Source: CAWDAQ01 sp963800325 (GTDB lineage: Bacteria; Actinomycetota; Actinomycetes; Actinomycetales; Dermatophilaceae). From it: a stretch of DNA of 64,000 nucleotides. The notes under the pieces were generated by a model. That model was not told the DNA's origin. It worked only from the letters and a program-made list of their open reading frames with translations, and did no database searches. The translations under genes were made by a program, and so were the position numbers. The stretch is from NCBI GenBank assembly GCA_963800325.1, contig CAWDAQ010000005.1:620001-684000 (forward strand), written 5' to 3'. Below, piece after piece: positions 44,496 to 52,953 of the stretch. Within the stretch, counting starts at the first letter, position 1. Each line of letters begins with the position of its first letter.

Positions 44496-45866
44496 TCAGC
44501 TGGGGACGACGGTGACCGGGCCGCGGTCGAGGGCCCGCAGCGCGTCGGCGTGGACCGCGGCGTCGCCGACGACGACGACGCTCCAGTGCCGGTCGACGTA
44601 GCGCCGGTAGGCGGCGGTGAGCTCCTCGGCGGTGAGCTCCGCGGTGCGGGCGAGGTTGTCGGTGGTGAACCCGAGCGGTAGGTCGTCGAGGGCGAGCCCG
44701 GCGGCCTCGTCGGCGATGGCGCCCGCGGTCGCGAAGCGCCCGGGCGCGGTCTTGAACACGTAGTCCACCCCGCCGTCGCGCTCGGCCGACGTCACCTCCC
44801 GCCACGGGCCGCCGCCGCCGTCGAGGATGTCGAGGAGCAGCCCGAGGGACTCCGCGGTCGTGTCGGCACGCACCGAGCCGCTGGTGAGGAACAGTCCCCC
44901 GCGCAGCCGGGGACGGAACGTCGAGCGGATGCCGTAGGTGTAGCCCTTCTCCTCGCGGAGGACGGCGTCGAGCCGGGCGCTCGGCGACCCGCCCACGAGG
45001 AAGGACAGCACCGGGTAGGGCGCCCACCCCCCGGCGACGGTGCGGTCCGGGCCGTCCCAGACCACCGCGAGCTCGCTCTGGACCGAGCCCGGCCGGTCGA
45101 CGAGGACGATCCTGTCGGCGTCCGCCGCCCGCGCGGCCGCGCGCGGCTCCGGCACGGGGACCCGCTCGCCCCCGCGCCAGGTCCCGACGCTCGACGCGGC
45201 GAGACCGCCGACGTCGAGCCCGGTGAGGTCCCCGGCGACGACGAGCGTCGCGCCCTCCGGCCCGACGTGGTCGGCGTGCAAGCGGCGCAGGTCCTCCCGG
45301 GTCACGTCGGCCACGGTCTCGGCGAGTCCGGCGCTCGGCCGCGACGCGCGCTCGGTGTCGGCGAAGTACGTCGCGACGAGCTCGCGGGCGGCGCGGTGCG
45401 GCGCGGAGGCCCGCTCCTGCTCGATCTCGGCGAGCCGGGTGCGCACGTGCCGGCGCACCTCCCCCTCGGGGAAGTCGGGTCGCTCGACGGCCTGGGTGAG
45501 CAGGTCGAGGGCGTCCGAGAGGAAGCGGGCGGGCGCGTCGACCTCGACGGTCAGGCCGGCGTCGTTCATCCCGGCGCCGAACACGACGCCCTTGCGCTCG
45601 AGGAGCTCGGCGAACTCCTCCGAGGAGTGCTCGGCCGTGCCCTCGTCGAGCAGCCGGGCCATGAGGGTGCCGACGCCCTCCTTCCCGCGCGGCTCGAGGA
45701 CGAGCGGCAGCGGGACGACGAGCCGGACCGAGACGACGTACTGGCCGGGCACGTCGTAGCGCAGCAGCCTCACCCCGTTCGGTAACGACTCCGTCGCCGG
45801 CTCGGGGAAGGCCCACGGGCCGGGCGGGGTGACCGGGGGACGCGGAGCGGTCTCGACGTCGCTCAT
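44496..45866 (-). CDS. M16 family peptidase homologue, non-catalytic subunit
   Basis: A 456-residue M16-fold protein. It lacks the zinc motif HxxEH (the matching place reads GTLMARLLDEG) but keeps the C-terminal R/Y pair region GYTYGIRSTFRPR. In paired M16B systems such a subunit supplies the R/Y motif to a partner with the metal site. The ATG overlaps the stop of the catalytic partner by four bases. Substrates are unknown; the family degrades peptides or processes precursors. Confidence 0.88.
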   Translation of the reverse strand: MSDVETAPRPPVTPPGPWAFPEPATESLPNGVRLLRYDVPGQYVVSVRLVVPLPLVLEPRGKEGVGTLMARLLDEGTAEHSSEEFAELLERKGVVFGAGMNDAGLTVEVDAPARFLSDALDLLTQAVERPDFPEGEVRRHVRTRLAEIEQERASAPHRAARELVATYFADTERASRPSAGLAETVADVTREDLRRLHADHVGPEGATLVVAGDLTGLDVGGLAASSVGTWRGGERVPVPEPRAAARAADADRIVLVDRPGSVQSELAVVWDGPDRTVAGGWAPYPVLSFLVGGSPSARLDAVLREEKGYTYGIRSTFRPRLRGGLFLTSGSVRADTTAESLGLLLDILDGGGGPWREVTSAERDGGVDYVFKTAPGRFATAGAIADEAAGLALDDLPLGFTTDNLARTAELTAEELTAAYRRYVDRHWSVVVVGDAAVHADALRALDRGPVTVVPS

Positions 45867-47143
45867 GCCGCCGCCTCCGTCCGGGTCCGGTAGGCGACGA
45901 CCGCGCGGCTCTCGGGCCGCAGCCACCGGCGGGCGGCGGCGTGGACGGCCTCCGCGGTCACCGCGCGCAGCCGGTCGAGGTGGGTGTTGACGTAGCCCGG
46001 GTCGTCGTGGAGCAGGGCGTACTGGCTGATGAGGTTGGCCCGCTGGTCGTGTCCGGCGAGCGCCGAGAGCCACGCCCGCTCGGACTGGGCGAGGACGGCC
46101 TCCATCTCGACCGCGGTCGGCCCCTCCCCGGCGAAGCGGTCCAGCTCCTCGGCGACGGTCTCCTCGACCGCCTCGGGGTCGGCCCCCTCGGCGACGTCGA
46201 CGACGACGAAACCGAGCGAGACCCCGTCGACGAGGCCCATCGCGTGCGCCTGGACGGTGTTGGCGACCTGGTCCCGGCGCACGAGCCGTCGCACGAGCCG
46301 GGAGATCGTCAGCCCCCCGACGACGTCGAGCGCGAGCGAGGCGGCGAGGAAGTCCTCGGTCAGGTCCGGCGGGAGCCGGAAGGCGAGGTGGAGCCGGTCG
46401 TTGGGGACCTCCTCGACGAGCTCGACCCGGACCGGCTCGGCCAGCGGCTCCAGGGGCGCCAGGTTCTCCCGGCGGGGGACCGCCGTCGCGGGTAGGGCGC
46501 CGAAGTAGCGCTCGACGAGCTCGAACCCCTCCTGCGGGGTGACGTCCCCGACGAGGGTGAGCACGGTGTCGTTCGGGCCGTAGTGCCGGGTGAAGAAGGC
46601 GTGGACGTCCTCGAGGCTCGCCGCGTCGAGGTCCTCCATCGACCCGATCGTGGGGTGGTGGTACGGGTGGTCCTCCGGGAAGACCGCGGCATAGGTCTCG
46701 ATGAGCGCGCTGCCGTACGGCTGGTTGTCGTAGCGCTGCCGCTTCTCCTCCTTGACGACGTCACGCTGGTTGTCGAGGTTGGCCTGCGTCACCGCGTCGA
46801 GCAGGTGGCCGTGCCGGTCGGCCTCGAGCCACAGCGCGAGCTCGAGCACGCCGCGCGGGACCGTCTCGAAGTAGTTCGTCCGGTCGAACCACGTCGTCGC
46901 GTTGAGCCGGGCGCCCTCGGCCTGGAGCGCGCTGAAGTGCTCCCCGCTCGCGACGTGCCGGGACCCCTGGAACATCAGGTGCTCGAACAGGTGGGCGAAG
47001 CCCGTCCGGCCGGGCGCCTCGTGGCGGGAGCCGACCCCCACCCAGATGTTCACCGTGACGGTCGGGACCCTGGGGTCCGGGGAGACGACGACGCGCAGCC
47101 CGTTGGGGAGGGTGCGCTCGTGGATGGGGTAGTCGAGCGGCAT
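45863..47143 (-). CDS. M16 family zinc peptidase, catalytic subunit
   Basis: A 426-residue protein with the inverted zinc motif HLFEHLMFQGS (HxxEH) and the distal glutamate in the NQRDVVKEEKRQRYDNQPYG region about 75 residues on. Opening PNGLRVVVSPDPRVPTVTV is typical of the family. Translationally coupled to a non-catalytic paralogue, so the active enzyme is probably the heterodimer. No signal peptide is seen. Confidence 0.92.
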   Translation of the reverse strand: MPLDYPIHERTLPNGLRVVVSPDPRVPTVTVNIWVGVGSRHEAPGRTGFAHLFEHLMFQGSRHVASGEHFSALQAEGARLNATTWFDRTNYFETVPRGVLELALWLEADRHGHLLDAVTQANLDNQRDVVKEEKRQRYDNQPYGSALIETYAAVFPEDHPYHHPTIGSMEDLDAASLEDVHAFFTRHYGPNDTVLTLVGDVTPQEGFELVERYFGALPATAVPRRENLAPLEPLAEPVRVELVEEVPNDRLHLAFRLPPDLTEDFLAASLALDVVGGLTISRLVRRLVRRDQVANTVQAHAMGLVDGVSLGFVVVDVAEGADPEAVEETVAEELDRFAGEGPTAVEMEAVLAQSERAWLSALAGHDQRANLISQYALLHDDPGYVNTHLDRLRAVTAEAVHAAARRWLRPESRAVVAYRTRTEAAA

Positions 47144-47199
47144 GGGCTCACCCTAGATCCCGTGGCCCGAGCCGGGGTGGGTCCCCGGTCACTCGGTGG

Positions 47200-48579
47200 T
47201 CACTCGGTGCCCGTGCCCTCCCGGTCCTTCGGGACCCGCGGGAGCTCGGGGAAGGAGCTGCCCCGGCCGAGCTTCTCGATCGCGTTGCGGGCGAACACCT
47301 GCTGCTGGGTGACGGCGCGCTCGGCCCGGCCGCCGCCGAGGAAGCTGATGAACCAGTGCAGGAGGGTGGTCACGCGGTGCTTGAAGCCGATGAGGTAGGC
47401 GAGGTGGACCCCGAGCCACGCGAGCCAGGCCGTGAACCCGCTGAGACGGATCCGCCCCACGCTCGCGACCGCGCTGAACCGGGAGACCGTCGCCATGCTG
47501 CCCTTGTCGTGGTACACGAACGGGCCGGCGGGCTCGCGTCCCTCGGCGCGGCGGCGGATCTGGTCGGCGGCGTGGCGGGCGCCCTGGATGGCGACCTGGG
47601 CCACCCCCGGGTAGTCCTTCAGGCTCATCATGTCCCCGACGACGAAGATCTCGGGGTGGCCGGGGAGGGTGAGGTCGTCCTCGACCTCGACCCGTCCGGT
47701 CCGGTCGACGGTCGCGCCGGTCTGCTCGCCGAGGATGCGCCCGAGCGGCGAGGCCTGCACGCCTGCCGCCCAGACCTTGGTGATGGCCTCGATCCGGCGG
47801 CGGGTGCCGTCGGGGTCCTCGACGTCGATCCCGGTGGCATCGACGTCGACGACCTTGGCGCCGAGCTGGACGTCGACACCGAGCTCCTCGAGGCGGGCGC
47901 GGGCCTTCCCGCCGAGCCGCTCGCCGAACGCCGGCAGCACGAGGGGGGCCGCGTCGAGCAGGACGACGCGCGCGCTGCGCGGGTCGATCTTGCGGAAGTC
48001 GCGCTTGAGCGTGGTCCGGGCGAGCTCGGCGATCTGGCCGGCCATCTCGACGCCCGTCGGGCCGGCCCCGACGACGACGAAGGTCATGAGCCGGTCGACC
48101 TCGGCGGGGGTGCTCGCGAGCTCGGCGAGCTCGAAGGCGCCGAAGATCCGTCCCCGCAGCTCCAGGGCGTCGTCGATGCTCTTCATCCCGGGGGCGTAGC
48201 GGGCGTAGTGGTCGTTGCCGAACCACGAGGTGCCCGCGCCGGCGGCCACGACGAGCTCGTCGTAGGGGGTGACCGTGACGCGGCCCACGACGTGCGAGGT
48301 CACCGTCCGGGCCGAGGTGTCGATGTCGGTGACCTCCCCGAGGAGGACCCGGGTGTTCCGCTGCCGGGCGAGCACCTCCCGGGTCGTCGGCGCGATCTCC
48401 CCCTCGGAGAGGATCCCGGTCGCGACCTGGTAGAGCAGGGGCTGGAACAGGTGGTGGGTGGTCGCGGCGACGACGGTGACGTCGACGTCGGCGTCACCGA
48501 GGGCCTTGGCGGCGAACAGGCCGCCGAACCCGGAGCCGATGATGACGACGCGGGGGCGCCGGTGCTGCTGGTCGGCCAC
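47200..48579 (-). CDS. ndh: Type II NADH:quinone dehydrogenase
   Basis: Single-subunit, non-proton-pumping NADH dehydrogenase. The 459-residue protein has FAD-binding VIIGSGFGGLFAA, FQPLLYQVATGILSEGEIA (quinone-site and substrate loop), a second nucleotide site VVVGAGPTGVEMAGQIAEL, and FVVGDMMSLKDYPGVAQVAIQGA. The C-terminal part (WLAWLGVHLAYLIGFKHR) is the amphipathic membrane anchor of actinobacterial Ndh. Start ATG 48579 with GGAGG upstream. It stands alone on the minus strand. Confidence 0.94.
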   Translation of the reverse strand: MADQQHRRPRVVIIGSGFGGLFAAKALGDADVDVTVVAATTHHLFQPLLYQVATGILSEGEIAPTTREVLARQRNTRVLLGEVTDIDTSARTVTSHVVGRVTVTPYDELVVAAGAGTSWFGNDHYARYAPGMKSIDDALELRGRIFGAFELAELASTPAEVDRLMTFVVVGAGPTGVEMAGQIAELARTTLKRDFRKIDPRSARVVLLDAAPLVLPAFGERLGGKARARLEELGVDVQLGAKVVDVDATGIDVEDPDGTRRRIEAITKVWAAGVQASPLGRILGEQTGATVDRTGRVEVEDDLTLPGHPEIFVVGDMMSLKDYPGVAQVAIQGARHAADQIRRRAEGREPAGPFVYHDKGSMATVSRFSAVASVGRIRLSGFTAWLAWLGVHLAYLIGFKHRVTTLLHWFISFLGGGRAERAVTQQQVFARNAIEKLGRGSSFPELPRVPKDREGTGTE

Positions 48580-48806
48580 GGCGGGCCTCCTTCGTCGGGC
48601 TGCTTCGTGGGGCGGCTTCGGGACATCGTCGGCTCGTGCCGGCCGCGGGGAGCGGCCGGCTCCACGCTAGCGGCCTCCGGCCCTGCGGGCCACGCCCCTC
48701 CCCCGGCCCCGGCCCGGGGGGGCGGGGCCGGGCCGAGGCGAGGGGGGCGGATCCGCTCGGGACTGCCCGGGTCGGCCCCGCGAACCGGCCCGGGTCTGGG
48801 TACGGC

Positions 48807-49463
48807 TCAGTCGTCCGCGCCGAGGTCCTCCAGCACCCGGCCGATCTCGGGGGTGCCGCGGCGGTTGTACGGCAGCCGGGACAGCACCGCGGCCATGGCG
48901 CAGGAGTCGGTCACGGCGGCGACGGTCAGGCCACCGCCGACGGCGGCGGCCAGCCACTTCGCCCCGGGGAGGACGAGGCTCGAGAGCACCCCGGTGAGGA
49001 CGAGTCCGCCGGCGACGAGGCGGACCTGGCGCTCCATGTCCCACCGCGGCGCGCCGCGGGTGAGGGGGCCGCCCGCGGACTCCCAGGCGGAGACGCCGCC
49101 GCGCAGGACGTGGAGCTGGGGCATGTCGGCGCCGGTGAGCAGGGTCTCGGCCTGACCGGCGCGGCCCCCGGAGCGGCAGACGAGGACGACGTCGTCCTCG
49201 AGCCGCTCGCGCAGCTCGGCGCGGTGCTCGCGCAGCAGGTCGAGCGGGACGTTGTACGACCCGGGGATGTGCGCGGTCTCGAACTCCGCGGGCGTGCGGA
49301 CGTCGAGCAGTCGGGGCGCGCGGTCGGCCGTGAGCCAGCCCTGCAGCGCGGCGACGTCCACGCCGGTGCCGTCGGGACGGCTCGTCTCGGGAGTGGTGGT
49401 CGTGGGCGTGGTGGTCGTGGGCGTGGTGGTCGTGGGCGTGGTGGTCGTGGGCGTGGTGGTCAT
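48807..49463 (-). CDS. Rhodanese with DUF2892-type membrane tail
   Basis: A 218-residue protein. Residues 2-25 are a threonine/proline repeat; a rhodanese domain follows (LLDVRTPAEFETAHIPGSYN, active-site cysteine in VLVCRSGGRAGQA), then two hydrophobic segments (LVAGGLVLTGVLSSLVLPGA and LAAAVGGGLTVAAVTDSC) as in YgaP-like proteins. It probably moves persulfide sulfur at the membrane. Same strand as the TauE/SafE gene and the persulfide dioxygenase-like gene, suggesting one sulfide-handling operon. Confidence 0.9.
   Translation of the reverse strand: MTTTPTTTTPTTTTPTTTTPTTTTPETSRPDGTGVDVAALQGWLTADRAPRLLDVRTPAEFETAHIPGSYNVPLDLLREHRAELRERLEDDVVLVCRSGGRAGQAETLLTGADMPQLHVLRGGVSAWESAGGPLTRGAPRWDMERQVRLVAGGLVLTGVLSSLVLPGAKWLAAAVGGGLTVAAVTDSCAMAAVLSRLPYNRRGTPEIGRVLEDLGADD
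49396..49455. repeat. 15-bp tandem repeat inside the rhodanese gene
   Basis: Four exact copies of GTGGTCGTGGGCGTG encode the PTTTT-type N-terminal repeats of the rhodanese protein on the minus strand. The unit is a multiple of three, so copy-number change alters linker length by five residues without breaking the frame. Confidence 0.88.
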
Positions 49464-49591
49464 GGGTGTCCTCTCAGGGGTCGGGACGGACGGGAACGAG
49501 CGGGGAGCGCGCGTGACCACGCGAGCACCCCGTGGGTCTGCGGCGGGTGGCCTCGCCGACCGGTCGCGCTCGGCGAGCCCCGCCGGAGGGG

Positions 49592-50401
49592 TCAGAACAG
49601 CTGCGGCACGCTGCGGACGGCCGTGTACACGGCCACGAGCACGAGCAGCGTGGCGAACGCCTGGGAGAGGCGACGGGGGTCGGCACGTCCGGCGATGCGG
49701 CCTCCGAGGAGGCTGCCGCCGATCGCCGCGACGGTGAACACGGCGACGACCGACCAGGCGATGTCGACACCGCTGCCGAGTCGGGCCACGAGGGCCGTGG
49801 CGCTGTTGACGGAGATGACGAGCAGCGAGGTCCCGACCGCGACGGTCATGGGGAAGTCGAGCGCGAGCACGAGGGCGGGTACGAGGGCGAACCCGCCGCC
49901 GACCCCGAAGAAGCCGGTGAGCAGCCCGACGGCGGTCGCGGTGAGCAGGACCTTCGCGACCCGCGGACAGTTGCACGCCAGCCGGGGCCGCAGGGTGAGC
50001 ATGGGCTCGTCGTGCAGGCTGCTTCCTCGCGCCTGGGGCCGCCCCGCCCGGCTCCGGTGGACCATGAGGCCCGCCACGAGCAGCATGAGCGCGGCGAACG
50101 CCGTGAGCAGCACCTCGGGGGCGACGTGCACCGAGAGCGCGGTGCCCGCGAAGGACCCCGCGGTGCCGAGCAGGCCGAACACGAGGCCCTGCCCGAAGCG
50201 CACCCGCCGGCCGCGGGCGTGCGGGACCAGGGCGATGAGCGACGTCGCACCGACGATGAGCAGCGAGCTCGTCGTCGCCGTCCTCGGGTCCTGCCCGAGC
50301 ACGTAGACCAGGGCGGGGACGGTGAGGATCGAGCCTCCGCCGCCGAGCGCGCCGAGGCTCAGCCCGATGAGGATGCCGAGCGGGACGGCAGCGAGCAGCA
50401 C
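49592..50401 (-). CDS. TauE/SafE family anion carrier
   Basis: A 269-residue membrane protein with about eight hydrophobic segments and the repeated glycine motifs GLSLGALGGGGSILTVPALV and GFFGVGGGFALVPALV. A cytoplasmic loop contains CNCPRVAK, an uncommon cysteine pair that could sense or bind thiol compounds. GTG at 50401 follows AAGGAG. Lies between the two rhodanese genes, pointing to sulfite or thiosulfate export during sulfide detoxification. It is not closely similar to the other TauE/SafE protein at 22,333. Confidence 0.91.
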   Translation of the reverse strand: MLLAAVPLGILIGLSLGALGGGGSILTVPALVYVLGQDPRTATTSSLLIVGATSLIALVPHARGRRVRFGQGLVFGLLGTAGSFAGTALSVHVAPEVLLTAFAALMLLVAGLMVHRSRAGRPQARGSSLHDEPMLTLRPRLACNCPRVAKVLLTATAVGLLTGFFGVGGGFALVPALVLALDFPMTVAVGTSLLVISVNSATALVARLGSGVDIAWSVVAVFTVAAIGGSLLGGRIAGRADPRRLSQAFATLLVLVAVYTAVRSVPQLF

Positions 50402-50485
50402 GTGGTCTCCTTCCGGTGTCGGCGTCGGCGGTGGTCCGCCCGCTGGGGGGCGCGGGCGGGCGGACCTCCGCCGACTTCGGGTGGG

Positions 50486-51838
50486 TCAGACGAGGGTGAG
50501 CCCGGCGCTCGCCGCGTTGTCGAACGCGTCGTCCACCGCGACGACCTTCGCGCCGGAGGCGGCGAGGATCGAGGCCGCGACCGAGGCCCGGTAGCCACCG
50601 GCGCAGTGGACCCAGACCTCGCCGCCGGGGACCTCGCCGGCCCGGGTGAGGACCTCGTGGATCGGGACGTTGACCGCACCCTCGACGTGTCCGGCGTCGA
50701 ACTCCTCGGTGCGACGCACGTCGAGCACGGCGACCTCACGGTGGTGGCGCACCTGGGCGAGGTCGGCGAAGGTGCCGGTCGGGAAGCTCGCGGTCTCGCC
50801 GTCGGTCCAGTCCCGCGGGCCGCCGGTCGCCGCGCCTGCGGGGCGGTCGACGCCGATGCGCACCAGCTCGCGCTGGGCCTCGGCGACCTGGTCGGCGCTC
50901 TCACCGAGGAGGGTCACGGGGGTCCCCCAGGGGATGAGCCAGCCGAGGTAGGTCGAGAACTGGCCGTCGAGACCGAAGTTGAACGACCCGTGAACGTGCT
51001 CGGCCGCGTACGCGGTGCGGGTGCGCAGGTCGACCACCCACTCCCCCGCCGTGAGCGCCGCCCGGATCGCGGCGGCGTCCGCGGGAGCCGGCGCGCTGAG
51101 GTCCGGGGCGTCCGGACCGGCCGCGTTCGCCGGGCCCATGTGGGCGTAGTAGGCGGGGTAGGCGGCGAGGCCGGCGAGGACCTGCTCGACCCACTCGGCC
51201 TGGGCGGTCGTCAGGGCGGAGTTCTCCCGCTTCTCCTTCCCGATCGTCGAGGCGGTGTTGCCCTCGGTGGACCCGGCGGAGCAGAAGCTGCCGAACCCGT
51301 GGGTGGGCAGCACCTCGGCGTCGTCCGGGAGGAGCTCGGCGAGCCGGTGGGCGGAGTCGTACTGGTGGTGGACGAGCGCGTCGGTGTGCTCGGGCCCGAG
51401 CAGGTCGGGTCGCCCGGTGGCACCGAACAGCATCGAACCGCCGGTGAAGACGCCGACCTGCTCGCCGTCGCTGACCAGGGCGTAGGAGAGGTGGGTGAAC
51501 GTGTGCCCGGGGGTGGCGATCGCCCGGACGCCCAGGTGGGGGCTGACCTCCACGACCTCGCCGTCCCGGATCGGGGTCCGTGCGAATGAGACCTCGTCCT
51601 CGGCGTTGACGAGGTACGCCGCGCCGGTCGCCTCGGCGAGCGCGTGCCCGCCGGTGACGTAGTCGTTGTGGATGTGGGTCTCGAAGACGTGGGTGATGCG
51701 CACGCCGGCCTCGGCGGCCAGGTCGAGCACGCGGTCGATGTCGCGCTGGGGGTCGACCACCAGAGCCACCTCGCCGTCGTGCACGAGGTAGCTGCGGTCG
51801 CCGAGGGACGGGGTCTCGATCGCGGTGATCGTCGCCAT
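50486..51838 (-). CDS. Persulfide dioxygenase-like metallo-beta-lactamase fused to two rhodanese domains
   Basis: A 450-residue protein. The N-terminal metallo-beta-lactamase fold has FETHIHNDYVTGG, TPGHTFTHLS, and THGFGSFCS, as in ETHE1/CstB-type persulfide dioxygenases. Two rhodanese domains follow (about residues 255-350 and 360-450). The first lacks a cysteine (TLLGESADQ at that position); the last has VHCAGGYRAS with the active cysteine. It likely oxidises low-molecular-weight persulfide to sulfite and transfers sulfane sulfur. First gene of the minus-strand sulfur cluster; an operator-like palindrome lies 35 bases upstream. Confidence 0.92.
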   Translation of the reverse strand: MATITAIETPSLGDRSYLVHDGEVALVVDPQRDIDRVLDLAAEAGVRITHVFETHIHNDYVTGGHALAEATGAAYLVNAEDEVSFARTPIRDGEVVEVSPHLGVRAIATPGHTFTHLSYALVSDGEQVGVFTGGSMLFGATGRPDLLGPEHTDALVHHQYDSAHRLAELLPDDAEVLPTHGFGSFCSAGSTEGNTASTIGKEKRENSALTTAQAEWVEQVLAGLAAYPAYYAHMGPANAAGPDAPDLSAPAPADAAAIRAALTAGEWVVDLRTRTAYAAEHVHGSFNFGLDGQFSTYLGWLIPWGTPVTLLGESADQVAEAQRELVRIGVDRPAGAATGGPRDWTDGETASFPTGTFADLAQVRHHREVAVLDVRRTEEFDAGHVEGAVNVPIHEVLTRAGEVPGGEVWVHCAGGYRASVAASILAASGAKVVAVDDAFDNAASAGLTLV

Positions 51839-51873
51839 GGCTGGGCGGTCCTTCCTTCGTCGGTGTCGAATCA

Positions 51874-51889
51874 ATACCCTAGGGGGTAT
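51874..51889. promoter_or_regulatory. CsoR/CstR-type operator-like palindrome (site 1)
   Basis: ATACCCTAGGGGGTAT is a near-perfect palindrome with the ATAC-G/C tract-GTAT layout bound by CsoR-family repressors (copper CsoR and persulfide-sensing CstR). It lies between the persulfide dioxygenase-like gene and the divergent DUF302 gene. With sulfur genes beside it, a CstR-like sensor is more likely than copper control, but no such regulator gene is in the window. Confidence 0.65.
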
Positions 51890-51986
51890 CTGTCGATGGC
51901 CAACATACACGGACGGCGGCCCATTCCCGAACCGAGCCCGCCGGTCGTGGTGGCTGGCGCAGTGAGCGCCCGGACGCCGCTGACCT

Positions 51987-52002
51987 ATACGGTGGAGGGT
52001 AT
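51987..52002. promoter_or_regulatory. CsoR/CstR-type operator-like site 2 (weaker)
   Basis: ATACGGTGGAGGGTAT keeps the ATAC and GGGTAT ends of the first site but has an imperfect centre. It is 86 bases before the DUF302 start. Two such sites in one divergent region would allow coordinate control of both transcripts. Confidence 0.45.
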
Positions 52003-52087
52003 CGAGACCCGGTTCGTTCCGGCACCCCGAACGAGCGTCGGTGTGCCGGCCGACGACGAACCGATCGACCGGCACACAGGAGGAGCC

Positions 52088-52483
52088 ATGGACTACGCAA
52101 TGGGGACGACGACGACGGCACCGTTCGAGGACGCGCTCGCCGCCACCCGCGACGCGCTCGCCGAGCAGGGCTTCGGGGTCCTCACCGAGATCGACCTCGC
52201 GGCGACGCTGAAGGCCAAGCTGGGTGCCGAGGTCCCGCCGCAGGTCATCCTCGGTGCCTGCCGGCCGCCGCTGGCGCACGCGGCGCTCGAGGCCGAGCCC
52301 ACGGTCGGGCTGCTGCTGCCCTGCAACGTCGTCGTGCGCGACCTCGGCGACGACGGCACCCGGGTCGAGGCGCTCGACCCGGACACGATGGTCACGCTCA
52401 CGGGCAACCACGCCCTGACGGACGTCGCCGCCGAGGCGAGGCGGCGGCTCGCGGCCGCGCTGGAGGCCGTGGGCCGCGCCTGA
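52088..52483 (+). CDS. DUF302 family protein
   Basis: A 131-residue protein with the DUF302 core: a helix ATRDALAEQGFGVLTEIDL, the KLGAEVPPQVILGACRPPLAHAAL segment with one cysteine, and LLLPCNVVVRD with a second. Members are often encoded next to persulfide, copper or thiosulfate genes. ATG follows AGGAG at 52081. Divergent from the persulfide dioxygenase gene across the operator-like sites, which suggests shared control; function unknown. Confidence 0.88.
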   Translation: MDYAMGTTTTAPFEDALAATRDALAEQGFGVLTEIDLAATLKAKLGAEVPPQVILGACRPPLAHAALEAEPTVGLLLPCNVVVRDLGDDGTRVEALDPDTMVTLTGNHALTDVAAEARRRLAAALEAVGRA

Positions 52484-52516
52484 CCCGTCGGGCGTCCTGC
52501 CGCGACCGGGCCCGGC

Positions 52517-52834
52517 TCAGGTGCGGTGCCCGTTCTCCGACCCGGGCGGCGGCCTGAGGTCCCGGCGGGGGTCGTCGGGGGCGAGGAGGGCGTCGTCGCC
52601 GGCGTCGCCGCCCCGTCGGCGCGACCCCCGCTGCTCCGGGTGGCGGCGCCGTGACGGCCGGCTCGCCCACCTGGCCGCGAGCGCGAGCGCGAGCAGGCCG
52701 AGCAGGAGGACGGCGAGCCCGCCGAGGCCGCCGAGGAAGCCGTCGCCCGCGGCCCCGGACCCCCCGGGCTCGGTGGCGAGGTCGCCGAGCACCTCGGCGA
52801 GGGCGGACACGCCCCCCGGAACGGTCTCGGTCAC
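52517..52834 (-). CDS. Hypothetical small membrane protein
   Basis: A 105-residue protein with one clear transmembrane segment (GLGGLAVLLLGLLALALAAR, about residues 32-51), a short Gly-rich N-terminal part outside or inside, and a basic, Arg/Pro-rich tail. GTG at 52834 is chosen because GAGGAGGGG lies five bases upstream. I do not recognise a family. It is convergent with the DUF302 gene and divergent from the CYTH-CHAD gene. Confidence 0.55.
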   Translation of the reverse strand: MTETVPGGVSALAEVLGDLATEPGGSGAAGDGFLGGLGGLAVLLLGLLALALAARWASRPSRRRHPEQRGSRRRGGDAGDDALLAPDDPRRDLRPPPGSENGHRT

Positions 52835-52953
52835 GGGCCCCTCCTCGTCTCGTCCGCGTTCCATCGTAGGCGCGCCGGCCGGGGTCGGCGCGTCCACGAC
52901 GGGCGCGAGGGCGCGCGCTGGTGCGCTCCGGGCCCGGACGGGAGAATGGCCCC

